Below, one piece after another: positions 52,374-62,517 of a stretch of 64,000 nt of DNA (positions are counted from its first letter, which is position 1; every line of letters begins with the position of its first letter). The notes under the pieces are model-generated. The model made no database searches. It worked only from the letters and a program-made list of their open reading frames with translations, and had not been told where the DNA came from. The stretch lies in NCBI RefSeq assembly GCF_001486505.1, contig NZ_LN909065.1:124001-188000 (forward strand), given 5' to 3'. Position numbers and translations under genes: made by a program. This DNA is from Paenibacillus rubinfantis (GTDB lineage Bacteria > Bacillota > Bacilli > Paenibacillales > Paenibacillaceae).

Positions 52374-55040
52374 TTATTGGGCATGCACCCAAATTTCAAT
52401 CAAGCTGTTCCAGGTATTGATTTCGTTCCCTTGACCGACATACCGGAGAAATTTGGCCGGAGTTGGGGTAAACTCAAACGTCTCCAGCGCAGACTGCTTC
52501 TTACTGGCCATACCGGTGAGCACGGGTTCAAAATTTACGCCGTCCACGGAAACTTCCAAATCAAAATAGTTCGAACGAGTCTGGCCGTTATAAAACAGCA
52601 GGCTCACCCGATCAACGATCGTTTCCTCTTCCAGCTCCACTTGCAAAAACTGCCCTTTCCCATCGGCCGACCAACGGGTGTCCGAATCACGGTCCAGCGT
52701 GTTGAGAGGGATATTGCCGTCGTCCGCGCTGGCCGTTACCTTCACGATCGCCGTCAAAGGACCTTCTGGCTCGGCCATCGGCTCCACTACTTCAAAGGTC
52801 TGGCGCGCCTCAACGACCACGCCTTGTAGCTGGCAGCTGGCAATGATGTCGACTATGCCGGGCCGTTCTGCATAAAACGTATTCCCATCAATATATCCCG
52901 CCTGCTCGTCGCTAAGTCGGTAGGTTACGGGGATATTTAATTCGGAGGTATTTACGACTTCCCCGTTATCCAGCGTCAAAAAAGCTTGCAGACGCCCGCT
53001 TTTACCTGCGCTGATGGCATAACCGGCGGATCGCCAGCCGGGTACACTTTTGTCCGGAGCAATCGTAATATTCTCCGGAAGCACGGGCGTATTCGCCACG
53101 CTAAACTGCACGTGCACCGTTTGCGTCTGTCCACGCCGGCTGATTGTAATGACGCCGGTTCCGTTTGTCCCTTTCGGTTGGACGATCTTGACGCGCGCCT
53201 CCTTCGACACCGCCTTCGCCGAAAGGATTGGAGTCTCGGTTGTACCAAAGGGCAGCACGTAATCATATTGCGTCCGCATAAATTGCACGCCCGGCACGGC
53301 GTCACCGTTCACAAGCAACGATTGCAACCCTAATCCGGCAGGATCCAATCGCTTCTTGGCTTGATCCTTATACAAGCTTTGCGGGAATAAGCGCTCCCCT
53401 TGCCCCACGCCTTCGACCCAATCAAACGGCGAGGTATCGGCATCCGGAATCGAACCCACGATGTCAACCTTCACCCCGTTCACTTTGCCTTGCGTCCCAA
53501 TGATATACCCGTTGCCAAATTGCTCCGATTCGATGATCACTCCAGGTTTGCTCGCATGTGCGGCGACGCCTTTCGTATTCCAGAATACACTTTCGGTCGT
53601 CACCACTCCGTGGCGGTTTGTCGCGGACGATCCGTAATCCCGCGTGATCGCGGATATCGCATCCCCGTTCACCGTGAAATTGTCTATCAAGTTGGCCATG
53701 CTCAAATACATGTGGAAATCGGTGAGGTAAAAAGAATTCTCGGAATAAGCATCCAATAGCACATTCCCATTGGCCGAGAAATTGGCATAAGTGAAGCTAT
53801 GTCTCGCCCCGACGGCACGGCTGCCCGTAATCAGATTATCGTTCCCGATGAATTGGTACAGATATCCGTTCCCATTCGCTCCCCGATATTGCGGATACTG
53901 CATGGTGACCTTCTCAACGGTGACATTTTTCGTCCGATCCAAAATAACCCCCTTGGATAAAATATGGTACTCGGTGTTCCCCGGCGGCTTATACGTGCCC
54001 ACGTTGCGGATCCAGCTGTTCGCCGCGGCGATGACGTTGATCGCTTTGGCATTATCGGCTTCGTATCCCGCGGTCCCTTCGACCTTGAAATCATCTTCCC
54101 CCAGCCCTGGCTTGGAGTTCTGGACGTTGGCGATCGAGAAGTCCTCCAGCCCAACTTCCATAATGGGCGCTTCGGTCTTGGTAATGGTAATATCGTCGCG
54201 AAGCTTTAACGGATAACGGGTGGGGATATCCAGGGTCAAGGTTTTGGCCTCTGGATCAACAGCAATGATCTGCCGATAGAACAGCGGCTCCACTTTACCT
54301 AAGCGGGAAGCCCATTTATTCTCCATCCCATGCTCCTTCAGGAAACCTTCCGTCGTCTCAAACGTGATGACAACGAAATCATTCATTTGAAACCCCTCTG
54401 TGCTCTCCACGGGCAGCAACACCGTGGGTTCGGAGACCGTTTTGCGCAGCTTCGTCGTAGTGGTCGTCCGTTTCCAATCGCCGCCCCCCACTCGGATGAT
54501 GTCCTTTTGCTTCATATTTTCCTGCGCATTGAAGAGGTGCGTTTGATGTTGGCCGTCTCCCTTCAGCACCACCCCGCTGGAGTGGAGATTTAAGGCAAAA
54601 TCCTTCCCTTCCTGCGGGGTTACACGGTACGTTCCTTTGGGAAGGTAGACAACACCTCCTCCGCGGGCCGCTGCATCATCTATCGCTTGTTGAATGGCAA
54701 GCGTGGCGTCCTTGCGTCCGGTAGAATCCGCGCGGTAAGGGGCTTTCGTTACATTCATGCCCCGATGCTTATCCACCGCTGGAATCGGCACCTCGCCTCT
54801 GCGGTAGCCCGCATAGGAGAAATCATGCAGAAACTGACCCTCTGCCGTCCGATAACCTGGATACCACTCCTTCGGATAAAGCACGCTTCTCCCATCTCGG
54901 TTCAAGGACTGGCCTTGATTTGTCGCTGGCTTCGTCTCGTCGGCTGACGCCGGGAGCACTCCCCCTCCCTGAGGCATCGCGATTCCGGCAACAACGGCCA
55001 CCGCTAGCAGCATCGTCGTCCATCTTTTGCGTTTCTTCAC
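52374..55040 (-). CDS. Secreted pectate-lyase-like beta-helix protein with F5/8 C domain
   Basis: An 888-residue exported protein. After the signal peptide (MLLAVAVVAGIAMP...ASA), a right-handed beta-helix domain of the pectate lyase 3 type occupies about residues 100-560, with GRKDATLAIQQAIDDAA and GGGVVYLPKGTYRV. Cadherin/Ig-like beta parts follow at about 560-760, then an F5/8 type C (discoidin) domain at about 760-888 (LNTLDRDSDTRWSADGKGQF). The enzyme would cut an uronic-acid polysaccharide outside the cell. The start is GTG with AAAGGAGG upstream. It follows the orphan binding-protein gene by 110 bases. Confidence 0.85.
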   Translation of the reverse strand: MKKRKRWTTMLLAVAVVAGIAMPQGGGVLPASADETKPATNQGQSLNRDGRSVLYPKEWYPGYRTAEGQFLHDFSYAGYRRGEVPIPAVDKHRGMNVTKAPYRADSTGRKDATLAIQQAIDDAAARGGGVVYLPKGTYRVTPQEGKDFALNLHSSGVVLKGDGQHQTHLFNAQENMKQKDIIRVGGGDWKRTTTTTKLRKTVSEPTVLLPVESTEGFQMNDFVVITFETTEGFLKEHGMENKWASRLGKVEPLFYRQIIAVDPEAKTLTLDIPTRYPLKLRDDITITKTEAPIMEVGLEDFSIANVQNSKPGLGEDDFKVEGTAGYEADNAKAINVIAAANSWIRNVGTYKPPGNTEYHILSKGVILDRTKNVTVEKVTMQYPQYRGANGNGYLYQFIGNDNLITGSRAVGARHSFTYANFSANGNVLLDAYSENSFYLTDFHMYLSMANLIDNFTVNGDAISAITRDYGSSATNRHGVVTTESVFWNTKGVAAHASKPGVIIESEQFGNGYIIGTQGKVNGVKVDIVGSIPDADTSPFDWVEGVGQGERLFPQSLYKDQAKKRLDPAGLGLQSLLVNGDAVPGVQFMRTQYDYVLPFGTTETPILSAKAVSKEARVKIVQPKGTNGTGVITISRRGQTQTVHVQFSVANTPVLPENITIAPDKSVPGWRSAGYAISAGKSGRLQAFLTLDNGEVVNTSELNIPVTYRLSDEQAGYIDGNTFYAERPGIVDIIASCQLQGVVVEARQTFEVVEPMAEPEGPLTAIVKVTASADDGNIPLNTLDRDSDTRWSADGKGQFLQVELEEETIVDRVSLLFYNGQTRSNYFDLEVSVDGVNFEPVLTGMASKKQSALETFEFTPTPAKFLRYVGQGNEINTWNSLIEIWVHAQ

Positions 55041-55151
55041 ATCATCGTCCTCCTTTGATTATGGATTCACCCCCGATTGTAGGAGGAGGGACGGACATTT
55101 TCGATGCTCAAAAACGCCACTCAGGTTGCCATTTTATCCAAATAACGCCAT

Positions 55152-56828
55152 TCATTTGGCAGACAACGCTTGGTTATACCGGTCCAGGGACTGCTGCTGG
55201 ATTTGAATCGCCCGGTCAATGCCCATGGCATGAATTTGTTCCACGTAACCCTCAAACGCATCCAGCGGTTCGATTCCGTAGATCAATTTCAGCGACATCT
55301 CATCCACGATGCGGTTTACGTCTTGCATAATAACGGAGAATTCGGTACTCTCCTCCTCGGTTTTTGGCAAGGTCGGCAAATTGTGAAGCGAAGCGTCCGT
55401 ATCGGACCAGAGCCGGATGGCCTCCTGCTGCTCCTCCAGTGTGTAATACTGCTCCATATAACGCACATCCTGCACGAACGGCCCAAAATAGCTGGCCCGG
55501 GTATACATGGCGAGCGCTTGTGACGGAGCCCACTGATTCGGATTGTTTAAAATAAGGTCAGTATACGCGGGATACCCGTCCTTCATTTCGTAGCTGACGC
55601 CTTCGATCCCGAAGTTAAACAGCAGATGACCTTCCGGGCTGTACCCGTAATCCAGCATACGAGCCGCTTCCTCCACCTGTCGGTTGCTTGTGGAAATCGC
55701 AACACCGCCGCTGGTTCCAACAGCCGGGGCGAATTGGCCAAATTTAGGGCGATCGCCTGTCTTCATCACCGGATAAGGCGCCGGGGCTAGTTCGACCGCA
55801 GGATCGTTTGCTTTCATGATCGGCAGCCATGTCCCGATCCCTGCGCCCGCATTCCAGATGCTTGCGCCGCTTCGCCCTAGAATCATGCTGGTATCTTGGG
55901 TTTCCGAATCCACAGCCGCCAGATTGGGATCGATCAACCCCTCTTTGTACCAGTCGCGGAATAACGCCAGAAACGCCTTATACTCCGGCTCGATCGCCCC
56001 AAATTTGACCCTGCCTTGTTCTTGGTAAAAATCCTTCTTAATCCCAAAGGCGCCAATGAATCCTCCGCCTTCAATGCCAAACAGCGGATTCGGAACGCCC
56101 AGGAACGTCAGCGGCGCTTTGGCTCCTTTACGCTCCTTAAATGCCTTCAGCACCTCATGCCATTCCTCGATCGTCACCGGCACATTAAGCCCCAGCTCAT
56201 CCAGCCAATCCTTGCGGATAATAGGTCCTTGATAAGTGCGGAGACGCTGATCGCCCTGAATAAACGGAAAAGCGTAATAACTCCCGTTCGCCGTACGCAC
56301 TTGCAAATCGATCTCGGGGTGCTCGCTGAGGTACTTTTTGAGATGCGGAGCGTATTGGTCGATGATCTCGTTTAGCCGCAGGATATAACCGTCGTTGATC
56401 GCCTTCTCGGGCCCGCCGGGATAATGGATCCATTCGTATTCGATCAGATCCGGCAGCTCGCCGGAGGCGAGCAGCACACTTAGCGCTTCCTTCCCTTGAT
56501 TGCCGGGAGGCTGGATGAAATCCAGCTTAACACCGGTTCGTCGTTGCCATTCCTGAAAGAACGGGACCTCGCCAAAACTAGACTTAATGCTGGCCGCATT
56601 CCCGTTTAACTCCGCCCAATAAGTAAGCGGCGACAGATTGGTTAGCGCACTGCCTCCATAGTTACCTACATTCTTAGAAACTCCCGCCGAAGCCGCCGAG
56701 TCCATACGGAAACGTCCTTCGGCCAGATCGCACGCCCCCAGCAGAACGGTCAGCATTGCCAGCATCAGCAGTACGGGGAGCCCTTGATGGGCGAGATGTG
56801 CCCCGCTTCCCTTCCGTTTTCGCATCAT
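55152..56828 (-). CDS. Extracellular solute-binding lipoprotein (LplA type), orphan
   Basis: A 558-residue lipoprotein with lipobox LLGAC. It is paralogous to the protein at 62518: both share long runs such as PPGNQGKEALSVLLASGELPDLIEY / PPAGQGREALNVMLASGDLPDMIEY and LYGIEPLDAFEGYVEQIHAMGIDRAIQIQ-like ends. No permease gene adjoins it. The start at 56828 overlaps the regulator stop by 4 bases with AAGGAGG upstream. It may hand its sugar to the LplBC permeases, or report it to the regulator. Confidence 0.88.
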   Translation of the reverse strand: MMRKRKGSGAHLAHQGLPVLLMLAMLTVLLGACDLAEGRFRMDSAASAGVSKNVGNYGGSALTNLSPLTYWAELNGNAASIKSSFGEVPFFQEWQRRTGVKLDFIQPPGNQGKEALSVLLASGELPDLIEYEWIHYPGGPEKAINDGYILRLNEIIDQYAPHLKKYLSEHPEIDLQVRTANGSYYAFPFIQGDQRLRTYQGPIIRKDWLDELGLNVPVTIEEWHEVLKAFKERKGAKAPLTFLGVPNPLFGIEGGGFIGAFGIKKDFYQEQGRVKFGAIEPEYKAFLALFRDWYKEGLIDPNLAAVDSETQDTSMILGRSGASIWNAGAGIGTWLPIMKANDPAVELAPAPYPVMKTGDRPKFGQFAPAVGTSGGVAISTSNRQVEEAARMLDYGYSPEGHLLFNFGIEGVSYEMKDGYPAYTDLILNNPNQWAPSQALAMYTRASYFGPFVQDVRYMEQYYTLEEQQEAIRLWSDTDASLHNLPTLPKTEEESTEFSVIMQDVNRIVDEMSLKLIYGIEPLDAFEGYVEQIHAMGIDRAIQIQQQSLDRYNQALSAK

Positions 56829-59203
56829 ACCGTAGCCTCCTTCCCGCTCATCCCGCTGATCTCCTTATACCTCCCGGGCGTGATGCCTTCGTATTTCTTA
56901 AAGACCCGAATAAATGTTGCCGCATCGTTATATCCCACGACCTTGGAAAGTTCGCTGATCGAATCCGGTTTTGTCCCCATGAGCTCCTTGGCTTTATCGA
57001 TCCGGCAGCGATGGATGCTGTCCAGCAAACCTTCCCCCGTCTGATTCTTGTAGAGCTTGGAAAGATAACTACCTTTCATGCCAAAATGATCGCCAATCGC
57101 ATTCACATTTAAATTGACGTCGCCGTAATGTGCAGCTATATACGCCGTCACCTGCTCCGTCAAGCTGCGAAGCGAATCTTCGCGCTCTCTTGAAAGATGG
57201 CTTACACGTTTATCGGCAGCAAAGACACAAACCTCTTGCAGCAGGTTCTGCAAAGCATCCTGCATGTCCTGCACGGTATCACAGGCTAAACACTCATCTA
57301 TCCACAATGGATACCCTGCCAAGCGGCAATCGTCCTCATGTCCGCCCAGCTCGTGAATCACCTTTATCATCGTGCTCACCAAATTAAACATGAGGCATTT
57401 CGCGACGTTCAACGACATGACCGGCAGTTCCAAATTGCGCCTCATGATCTCATTCATATAACTGCTGGCCTGCTCGGCATCGCCAGCTTTGATGAAGTTA
57501 ATCAACTGCTGTTCGGCTTGCAGCGGATAGTCGTAACCGTACGGGCCATTCATCGACTCATGACGGATATCGCCATAGGCGATAATTCCTTTTTTGCCAA
57601 GCACCATCTTGTATTCCATCGCGTCCACCGCCTCCTGATAGGCTTGGTTGATGCCAAGCCAGGAGGTATGCCGGCCGCTGATTGAGATGGTTAGCTCCAT
57701 CTCATAGCGCTCCAAGAACCGCTGCGCTTCCGCCGCGATCTCATTTAGCTCCCGACTCCATTCGGAAGATGGGGAACCGGCCTTTAAATTGACCAGGCAG
57801 ACTATCATCTCATCCGCCTCAGCGACGTACCCGGCGTGCCCTCGACTTGCAACGAGTTCCTCCACCACATTCGCGATGATCAGTTGAATCAGCTTGCTCC
57901 TTTCGTTAAGCCCTACGCCCGGAAGCTTGTCGTAAAGGCTCTCCTCGTTTTCGATCACCAATAAAATCACTGAAAAATCCTGAGAATACAGCGGCATTTG
58001 AAAAGAACGAAACGACTCTTCATACGGTACAAGGGGATCGGTTTTGCCCTTCAACAGCCGATAAATCAAATTCGAGCGCAGCACCTGCTGATGCTTCTGC
58101 AACTGCTGGGCGATCTCGTTCTTCTCGGTCCGCGTTCGTTGGATCATGCTCTGAATAAATCGGAGCTCATTGGGCTCGCCGGGCAAGGCTTGCGTATTCT
58201 TATCTTTCAGCGATTCCACCAACTGCTGGATCGGAGAATAATTCCGCCGCATGAAGAACCACGTTAACACCCCCGCGCCAATGAGGCTAACCAGGATGCT
58301 GATATACGTAAAATTGCGAACGTAGACGGCTTTTTCCCAAACCCATCCGCTGGGAATGATCAAAGCATATTTAAGGTCGGACACCGTGGATTCCATATAA
58401 AACAGCTCGGACTCCCCTGCTTGCGCCCGATCCAACCTGACGCGGTTGCCTTCCATAAACGGGAGCAGCTCGCCAGCATTATCCCGATTGGTCATCAGGA
58501 TTTCGTTATTCTGATTCAGAATCAGCAGCAACCCGTCACTGAAGCCGGAAATCCCTTCGATGGCCTGCTGGAACCGACGGGTATCGGTCATCACCACGAC
58601 GGCTCCAGGCACTTGGCCGTTCAAATCCGAGGGGAGCTGCGTAACATAAGCGATGGAGGTATCCGTGGGCCCCGCGTTCAGATGAGGAAGCACCACAAAT
58701 TGATTTGTATCCGCTTCCAAAACAAGGTGCCGCCAAGCTTCCATACTCAAAGCGCCGGTTTGGTGAATGGTGTGAAAGGCGGTTGGCAAATCCCGGATAT
58801 TGCCCGCCCGAAGAATCGCATCCCCTTTTTTCCATGCCACATAAAATTCATCGATCGTTGCATACGACGTCTTAAACAGTCGAAACTCCTTGACAAGCTG
58901 GTAAGCGGTATAAGGAGCTTCCGCCTCGGATTGGCTGGAATACATCAATGTCTGCAGATTCGGACTCCAGGTCATCTCCATGTTCAGCCGTTTCATCAGG
59001 TCGATTTGCGTGTCGATCGTATAGCGCACTTGCTTCAGCAACGAATCGTTCGCCCGATGGATTTCGCTCTTTAGCGCTGTATTGGCTTGCGCATAAATAA
59101 CGAGGCTGATCAGAATCGGCACAAACAACACTGCACTGTACGAAACGAGCCAGGTTACGATCACGCTTTCCCGCTTCCGCCACAAAGATTGAATGTTCAG
59201 CAT
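56825..59203 (-). CDS. Membrane-anchored AraC-family regulator
   Basis: A 792-residue protein. A first helix (about residues 14-35, IVTWLVSYSAVLFVPILISLV) and a second (about 295-318, ISILVSLIGAGVLTWFFM) enclose an extracellular sensor of about 260 residues. A cytosolic linker leads to an AraC helix-turn-helix pair at the C-terminus (VNAIGDHFGMKGSYLSKLYK, ELSKVVGYNDAATFIRVFKK, GITPGRYKE). Such YtdP/YesN-like proteins control sugar genes by sensing oligosaccharides. It is translationally coupled to an orphan binding protein. GGGGGA precedes the ATG. Confidence 0.9.
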   Translation of the reverse strand: MLNIQSLWRKRESVIVTWLVSYSAVLFVPILISLVIYAQANTALKSEIHRANDSLLKQVRYTIDTQIDLMKRLNMEMTWSPNLQTLMYSSQSEAEAPYTAYQLVKEFRLFKTSYATIDEFYVAWKKGDAILRAGNIRDLPTAFHTIHQTGALSMEAWRHLVLEADTNQFVVLPHLNAGPTDTSIAYVTQLPSDLNGQVPGAVVVMTDTRRFQQAIEGISGFSDGLLLILNQNNEILMTNRDNAGELLPFMEGNRVRLDRAQAGESELFYMESTVSDLKYALIIPSGWVWEKAVYVRNFTYISILVSLIGAGVLTWFFMRRNYSPIQQLVESLKDKNTQALPGEPNELRFIQSMIQRTRTEKNEIAQQLQKHQQVLRSNLIYRLLKGKTDPLVPYEESFRSFQMPLYSQDFSVILLVIENEESLYDKLPGVGLNERSKLIQLIIANVVEELVASRGHAGYVAEADEMIVCLVNLKAGSPSSEWSRELNEIAAEAQRFLERYEMELTISISGRHTSWLGINQAYQEAVDAMEYKMVLGKKGIIAYGDIRHESMNGPYGYDYPLQAEQQLINFIKAGDAEQASSYMNEIMRRNLELPVMSLNVAKCLMFNLVSTMIKVIHELGGHEDDCRLAGYPLWIDECLACDTVQDMQDALQNLLQEVCVFAADKRVSHLSREREDSLRSLTEQVTAYIAAHYGDVNLNVNAIGDHFGMKGSYLSKLYKNQTGEGLLDSIHRCRIDKAKELMGTKPDSISELSKVVGYNDAATFIRVFKKYEGITPGRYKEISGMSGKEATV

Positions 59204-59392
59204 CCGTTCATCCCCCGTATCCTTCCGGTTTGTAGGTTTTTACAGTCAGCAGTTTCAGTTTGCAGGTTTGTCGGCGCATCGGATCAAGACCTAATTATAA
59301 CGTGAACCCCTAGCGGAAGCCTATAGATAAAAAGTTCAATTCGATTGACAATAACGGCAGGCGGGCGCTGCTTCTCCCTACCCAACGCAAAT

Positions 59393-59423
59393 AGCCCGAA
59401 TGGACCTTGCGGTCCTTCGGGCT
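59393..59423 (-). terminator. GH88 terminator
   Basis: A stem of about 13 bp (AGCCCGAAGGACC with GGTCCATTCGGGCT, one bulge) on the minus strand, about 28 bases after the GH88 stop, followed by ATTTG. The gap 59204-59392 holds direct TTTGCAGGTTT-like repeats and no gene. Confidence 0.75.
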
Positions 59424-59450
59424 GATCCTTCCTAGAAGTGTAGTTCGTTC

Positions 59451-60581
59451 CTAAAAAATACGCCGTTCCCAACCTTTGAGCTTGGCAAAAGCCTCCACCA
59501 AAAAGTAATCGCCGTAAATGAGCGAAACGTTAACGTTTTGGTTCGCCGGTTTGTGGCCGGTTCCCTGAACCAAGATGGCTTCATGCCGCGGATCGTCCCA
59601 AGTGGCATAATGGGTCGCCAAGGAACGAAGGATTCGTTCAGCGGCCGCGCGGTAAGGTCGGCTGGCGGCGTCTTCCAGCAATTCGGCGAGCTCCAGCAAG
59701 CCGGATGCCGCGATGGCCCCGGCCGAACTGTCGCGGGGGACACCAGTATCCCCCGCCTCCTGCGAGGCGCGGAAATCCCACGGCGGCACGCCGTCCTCCG
59801 GCAAGCTGGCGATAAAGAAATTCGCCACGCATTGCGCTGCGCTAAGGTAGGCGGGATCTCCAGTATGGCGGTAAGTGTTCGCTAGGCCGTAAAGCGCCCA
59901 GGCGTTCCCCCGGCTCCAAGCCGAGTCAGGACCGGCCCCCTGCCCTCCCAACGCCTTCACACGTTCGCCCGTTTCCGGATCAAAGGTGACGATATGATGG
60001 GAAGAACCGTCGGCGCGCACGAATTGCTTCACGACCATATCCGCATGAGCTTTGGCGATATGGGCATACCGCGGATCGCCGCTCTCCTCGGAGGCCCAGA
60101 AGAGCAGCGATACGTTCATCATCGTATCGATGATCGACCATCCGGCCTGATCCTTGCCGTTCCAGGCCCGAAGGTAGCTGCCCCGCGGGTTGAAACGCCC
60201 GGCCAAGAAATTAGCCGCGAACAAGCCCCGCCGCAAGGCGTTCTTGTCCCCCGTCACTTTATACTTGAAGACCGCTGTTGGTAAGTAATGAAATCCAACA
60301 TCATGGTCAAAGGCGTTCTCCTGCTGAAACAACGCGAACAACCGCTCATCCCAGGACCAGGCGGCATCCTTATACGGTTCTTCGCCCGTCATCTCGTACA
60401 TCAGCCATAGGATTCCCGGCCAGAAGCCGGAGGTCCACCAATCCAGCTTCGTATCGTCGTAAATTCCGTCCGCCCCCGCAACATGGGGACTCTTGTTGCC
60501 CAAGGACTCCCGCATACGGGATACTTTGGCTTCCAACCGCGGCCAGAACTCCTGGCTGAGCGTTTCGCTAGTCGTTGTCAT
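59451..60581 (-). CDS. Unsaturated glucuronyl hydrolase, GH88 family
   Basis: A 376-residue cytosolic enzyme with the (alpha/alpha)6 barrel pattern of GH88: DWWTSGFWPGILWLMYEMTG, DHDVGFHYL and GQGAGPDSAWSRGNAWALYG. It removes unsaturated glucuronyl/uronyl residues from oligosaccharides made by lyases, which fits the secreted beta-helix lyase of the same locus. GH105 is the alternative, but the GFWPG and HDVGF runs are GH88-like. GGAGGAG precedes the ATG. It is the last gene of the LplABC-GH88 unit and has its own terminator. Confidence 0.9.
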   Translation of the reverse strand: MTTTSETLSQEFWPRLEAKVSRMRESLGNKSPHVAGADGIYDDTKLDWWTSGFWPGILWLMYEMTGEEPYKDAAWSWDERLFALFQQENAFDHDVGFHYLPTAVFKYKVTGDKNALRRGLFAANFLAGRFNPRGSYLRAWNGKDQAGWSIIDTMMNVSLLFWASEESGDPRYAHIAKAHADMVVKQFVRADGSSHHIVTFDPETGERVKALGGQGAGPDSAWSRGNAWALYGLANTYRHTGDPAYLSAAQCVANFFIASLPEDGVPPWDFRASQEAGDTGVPRDSSAGAIAASGLLELAELLEDAASRPYRAAAERILRSLATHYATWDDPRHEAILVQGTGHKPANQNVNVSLIYGDYFLVEAFAKLKGWERRIF

Positions 60582-60636
60582 GCTTCTCCTCCTCTACCGT
60601 GTATCATCGAGCTTCCTTCCAAACATCTTTATTCTA

Positions 60637-61521
60637 TTACCCTTTCAACGAGCCCACCATAACGCCCTTTACGAAATATCGCTGTAAAAACGGATACACA
60701 CACATAATCGGAAAAGTCGCTACGATAATCGTCGCGTATTTAATCGTCTCCCCAATCTGAAACCGGTCACCGGCGGAGGCGCCGATCGACATGCTGTCGG
60801 TCGAGTTGGAGATTAGGATTTCACGAAGTACGAGCTGCAGCGGAAACAATTCCCGGCTTTTGATGAACACGGAGGCGTAGAACCAACCGTTCCATTTGTC
60901 CACCGCATAATACAAGATCATCACGGCAATCACGGGCATGGAGAGCGGAATGATGATGCGGAACAGAATCGTGAAGTGGTTCGCCCCGTCGATTTTGGCC
61001 GATTCCTCCAGACTGTCCGGGATGCCCATAAACGAGGTCCGCATTATGATCAGATTAAACGTGCTGATCGCAAACGGTATAATCGTGGACCATAACGAGT
61101 CCAGCAGACCAACGCCTTTGACGACCAGATACATCGGGATCAATCCGCCGCCGAAAAACATCGTAAATACGATGAGGAACATAAAGACTTTGTTCCACAT
61201 CACATTTTTGCGGGACAACACATAAGCACCTAGCGCTGTCATAAAGATGTTGACGGTCACCCCAAAAACAACGATAAACAACGTGTTGCGAAATCCGATC
61301 CCGATCCCCGGATTGGCGAGGACGCTCTCATACGCCGCCAAACTGAAGCCAACCGGCTTCCAGAGCAGGCCCTTATAAGCCAGAAGTTGCGCCGCGTCGC
61401 TTAACGACGCGAACAATACATACAGCAGCGGATACAAAGTTGCCGCCACCAGCAGGATCAAAAGGGTATAGTTAATCACATTAAATATGCGGTCCAACCA
61501 ACCGCTGCTTTCCGTCTTCAT
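60637..61521 (-). CDS. Sugar ABC permease (LplC/YtcP type)
   Basis: A 294-residue permease with six helices. The N-terminus is VINYTLLILLVAATLYPLLYVLFASLS; the EAA loop is ESAKIDGANHFTILFRIIIPLS; the C-terminal KYATIIVATFPIMCVYPFLQRYFVKG is typical of LplC. It imports oligosaccharides together with LplB and the lipoprotein at the right edge. AGGTGA precedes the ATG. It lies 11 bases behind LplB. No ATPase gene is adjacent; Gram-positive importers of this kind often share MsmX. Confidence 0.92.
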   Translation of the reverse strand: MKTESSGWLDRIFNVINYTLLILLVAATLYPLLYVLFASLSDAAQLLAYKGLLWKPVGFSLAAYESVLANPGIGIGFRNTLFIVVFGVTVNIFMTALGAYVLSRKNVMWNKVFMFLIVFTMFFGGGLIPMYLVVKGVGLLDSLWSTIIPFAISTFNLIIMRTSFMGIPDSLEESAKIDGANHFTILFRIIIPLSMPVIAVMILYYAVDKWNGWFYASVFIKSRELFPLQLVLREILISNSTDSMSIGASAGDRFQIGETIKYATIIVATFPIMCVYPFLQRYFVKGVMVGSLKG

Positions 61522-61532
61522 CCCTTTTCACC

Positions 61533-62456
61533 TCACCATAAGCTGTTTTCGTTCACTTTGCGGCTGATGTAGTTCGCGGAGATGAGCAGCGCGAGATTGA
61601 TCAACGAATTAAATAACCCGACGGCCGAGCTATAGCTCCAGCCGAACTCCAGCAAGCCCTTGCGGTACACGAACGTCGAAATGACGTCCGCGGTCTCGTA
61701 GGTGACCGGAGTGTACAGCAAAATAATCTTCTCAAAACCAACGTTCAGTAAATTCCCGATTCGTAAGATGAACATGATGGTGATCACCGGCAGCAGCCCC
61801 GGCAGCGTGATATAGAACATCTGCTTCAACCGGCTGGCTCCGTCCATCCGTGCGGCCTCATATTGCTCAAGGTCGATGCTCATCAGCGCGGCGATATAGA
61901 TGATCGACTCCCAGCCGATCCGCTGCCAAATTTCCGATAACACATAGATTGGCCGGAACAGCTCGGGTTTTTGCAGCATGGCCTGCCCATCGTACCCAAA
62001 CTGCATGAACAGCCGGTTAATTAAGCCGTCCGCGTTCGTAAAATCCGTAATGATGCCGCAGATGACCACAAGCGAGATAAAATACGGCATATACGTAATC
62101 GTCTGGACAACCCGTTTAAAATGGCGGCGGCGCACCTCATTAATCAGCAGCGCCAAAATAATCGGTGCCGGAAACTCAAAAATCAGCGTGTACAAGCTGA
62201 TCATGATCGTATTTTTGAGCACTCGAAGGAAATAATAGCTGCCGAAAAAGTCCTCGAAATGCTTGAGTCCAACCCAATCACTCCCGAGAATCCCCTTAAT
62301 CGGGGAAAAATCCTTAAAAGCGATCACCGCGCCATACATCGGGCCGTAGTGAAAAATCACATAGTAGGCGACGACGGGGATCATCATGAGATACAGATAT
62401 TTGTTCATCCGGAAGTCCCGGATGAACCGGCGTTTGAAGGTGGTTGGTTTGCTCAT
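61533..62456 (-). CDS. Sugar ABC permease (LplB type)
   Basis: A 307-residue permease with a basic N-terminus and about six helices. FRMNKYLYLMMIPVVAYYVIFHYGPMYG is the classic LplB start, YEAARMDGASRLKQMFYITLPGLLPVI the EAA loop. It pairs with the LplC-like protein. AGGTGAA precedes the ATG. A stem-loop separates it from the binding-protein gene upstream, which may favour higher expression of the latter. Confidence 0.93.
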   Translation of the reverse strand: MSKPTTFKRRFIRDFRMNKYLYLMMIPVVAYYVIFHYGPMYGAVIAFKDFSPIKGILGSDWVGLKHFEDFFGSYYFLRVLKNTIMISLYTLIFEFPAPIILALLINEVRRRHFKRVVQTITYMPYFISLVVICGIITDFTNADGLINRLFMQFGYDGQAMLQKPELFRPIYVLSEIWQRIGWESIIYIAALMSIDLEQYEAARMDGASRLKQMFYITLPGLLPVITIMFILRIGNLLNVGFEKIILLYTPVTYETADVISTFVYRKGLLEFGWSYSSAVGLFNSLINLALLISANYISRKVNENSLW

Positions 62457-62485
62457 GCGTCTTCTGAATTCACCTCATTTCTAAT

Positions 62486-62509
62486 CGGGAGGACTTGCTC
62501 GCCCTCCCG
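62486..62509 (-). other. Intercistronic stem-loop after the binding-protein gene
   Basis: CGGGAGG/CCTCCCG with a 10-base loop, directly after the stop codon at 62518 and without a T-run. Such stem-loops often protect the 3' end of the binding-protein mRNA. Confidence 0.5.
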
Positions 62510-62517
62510 CATGGCAA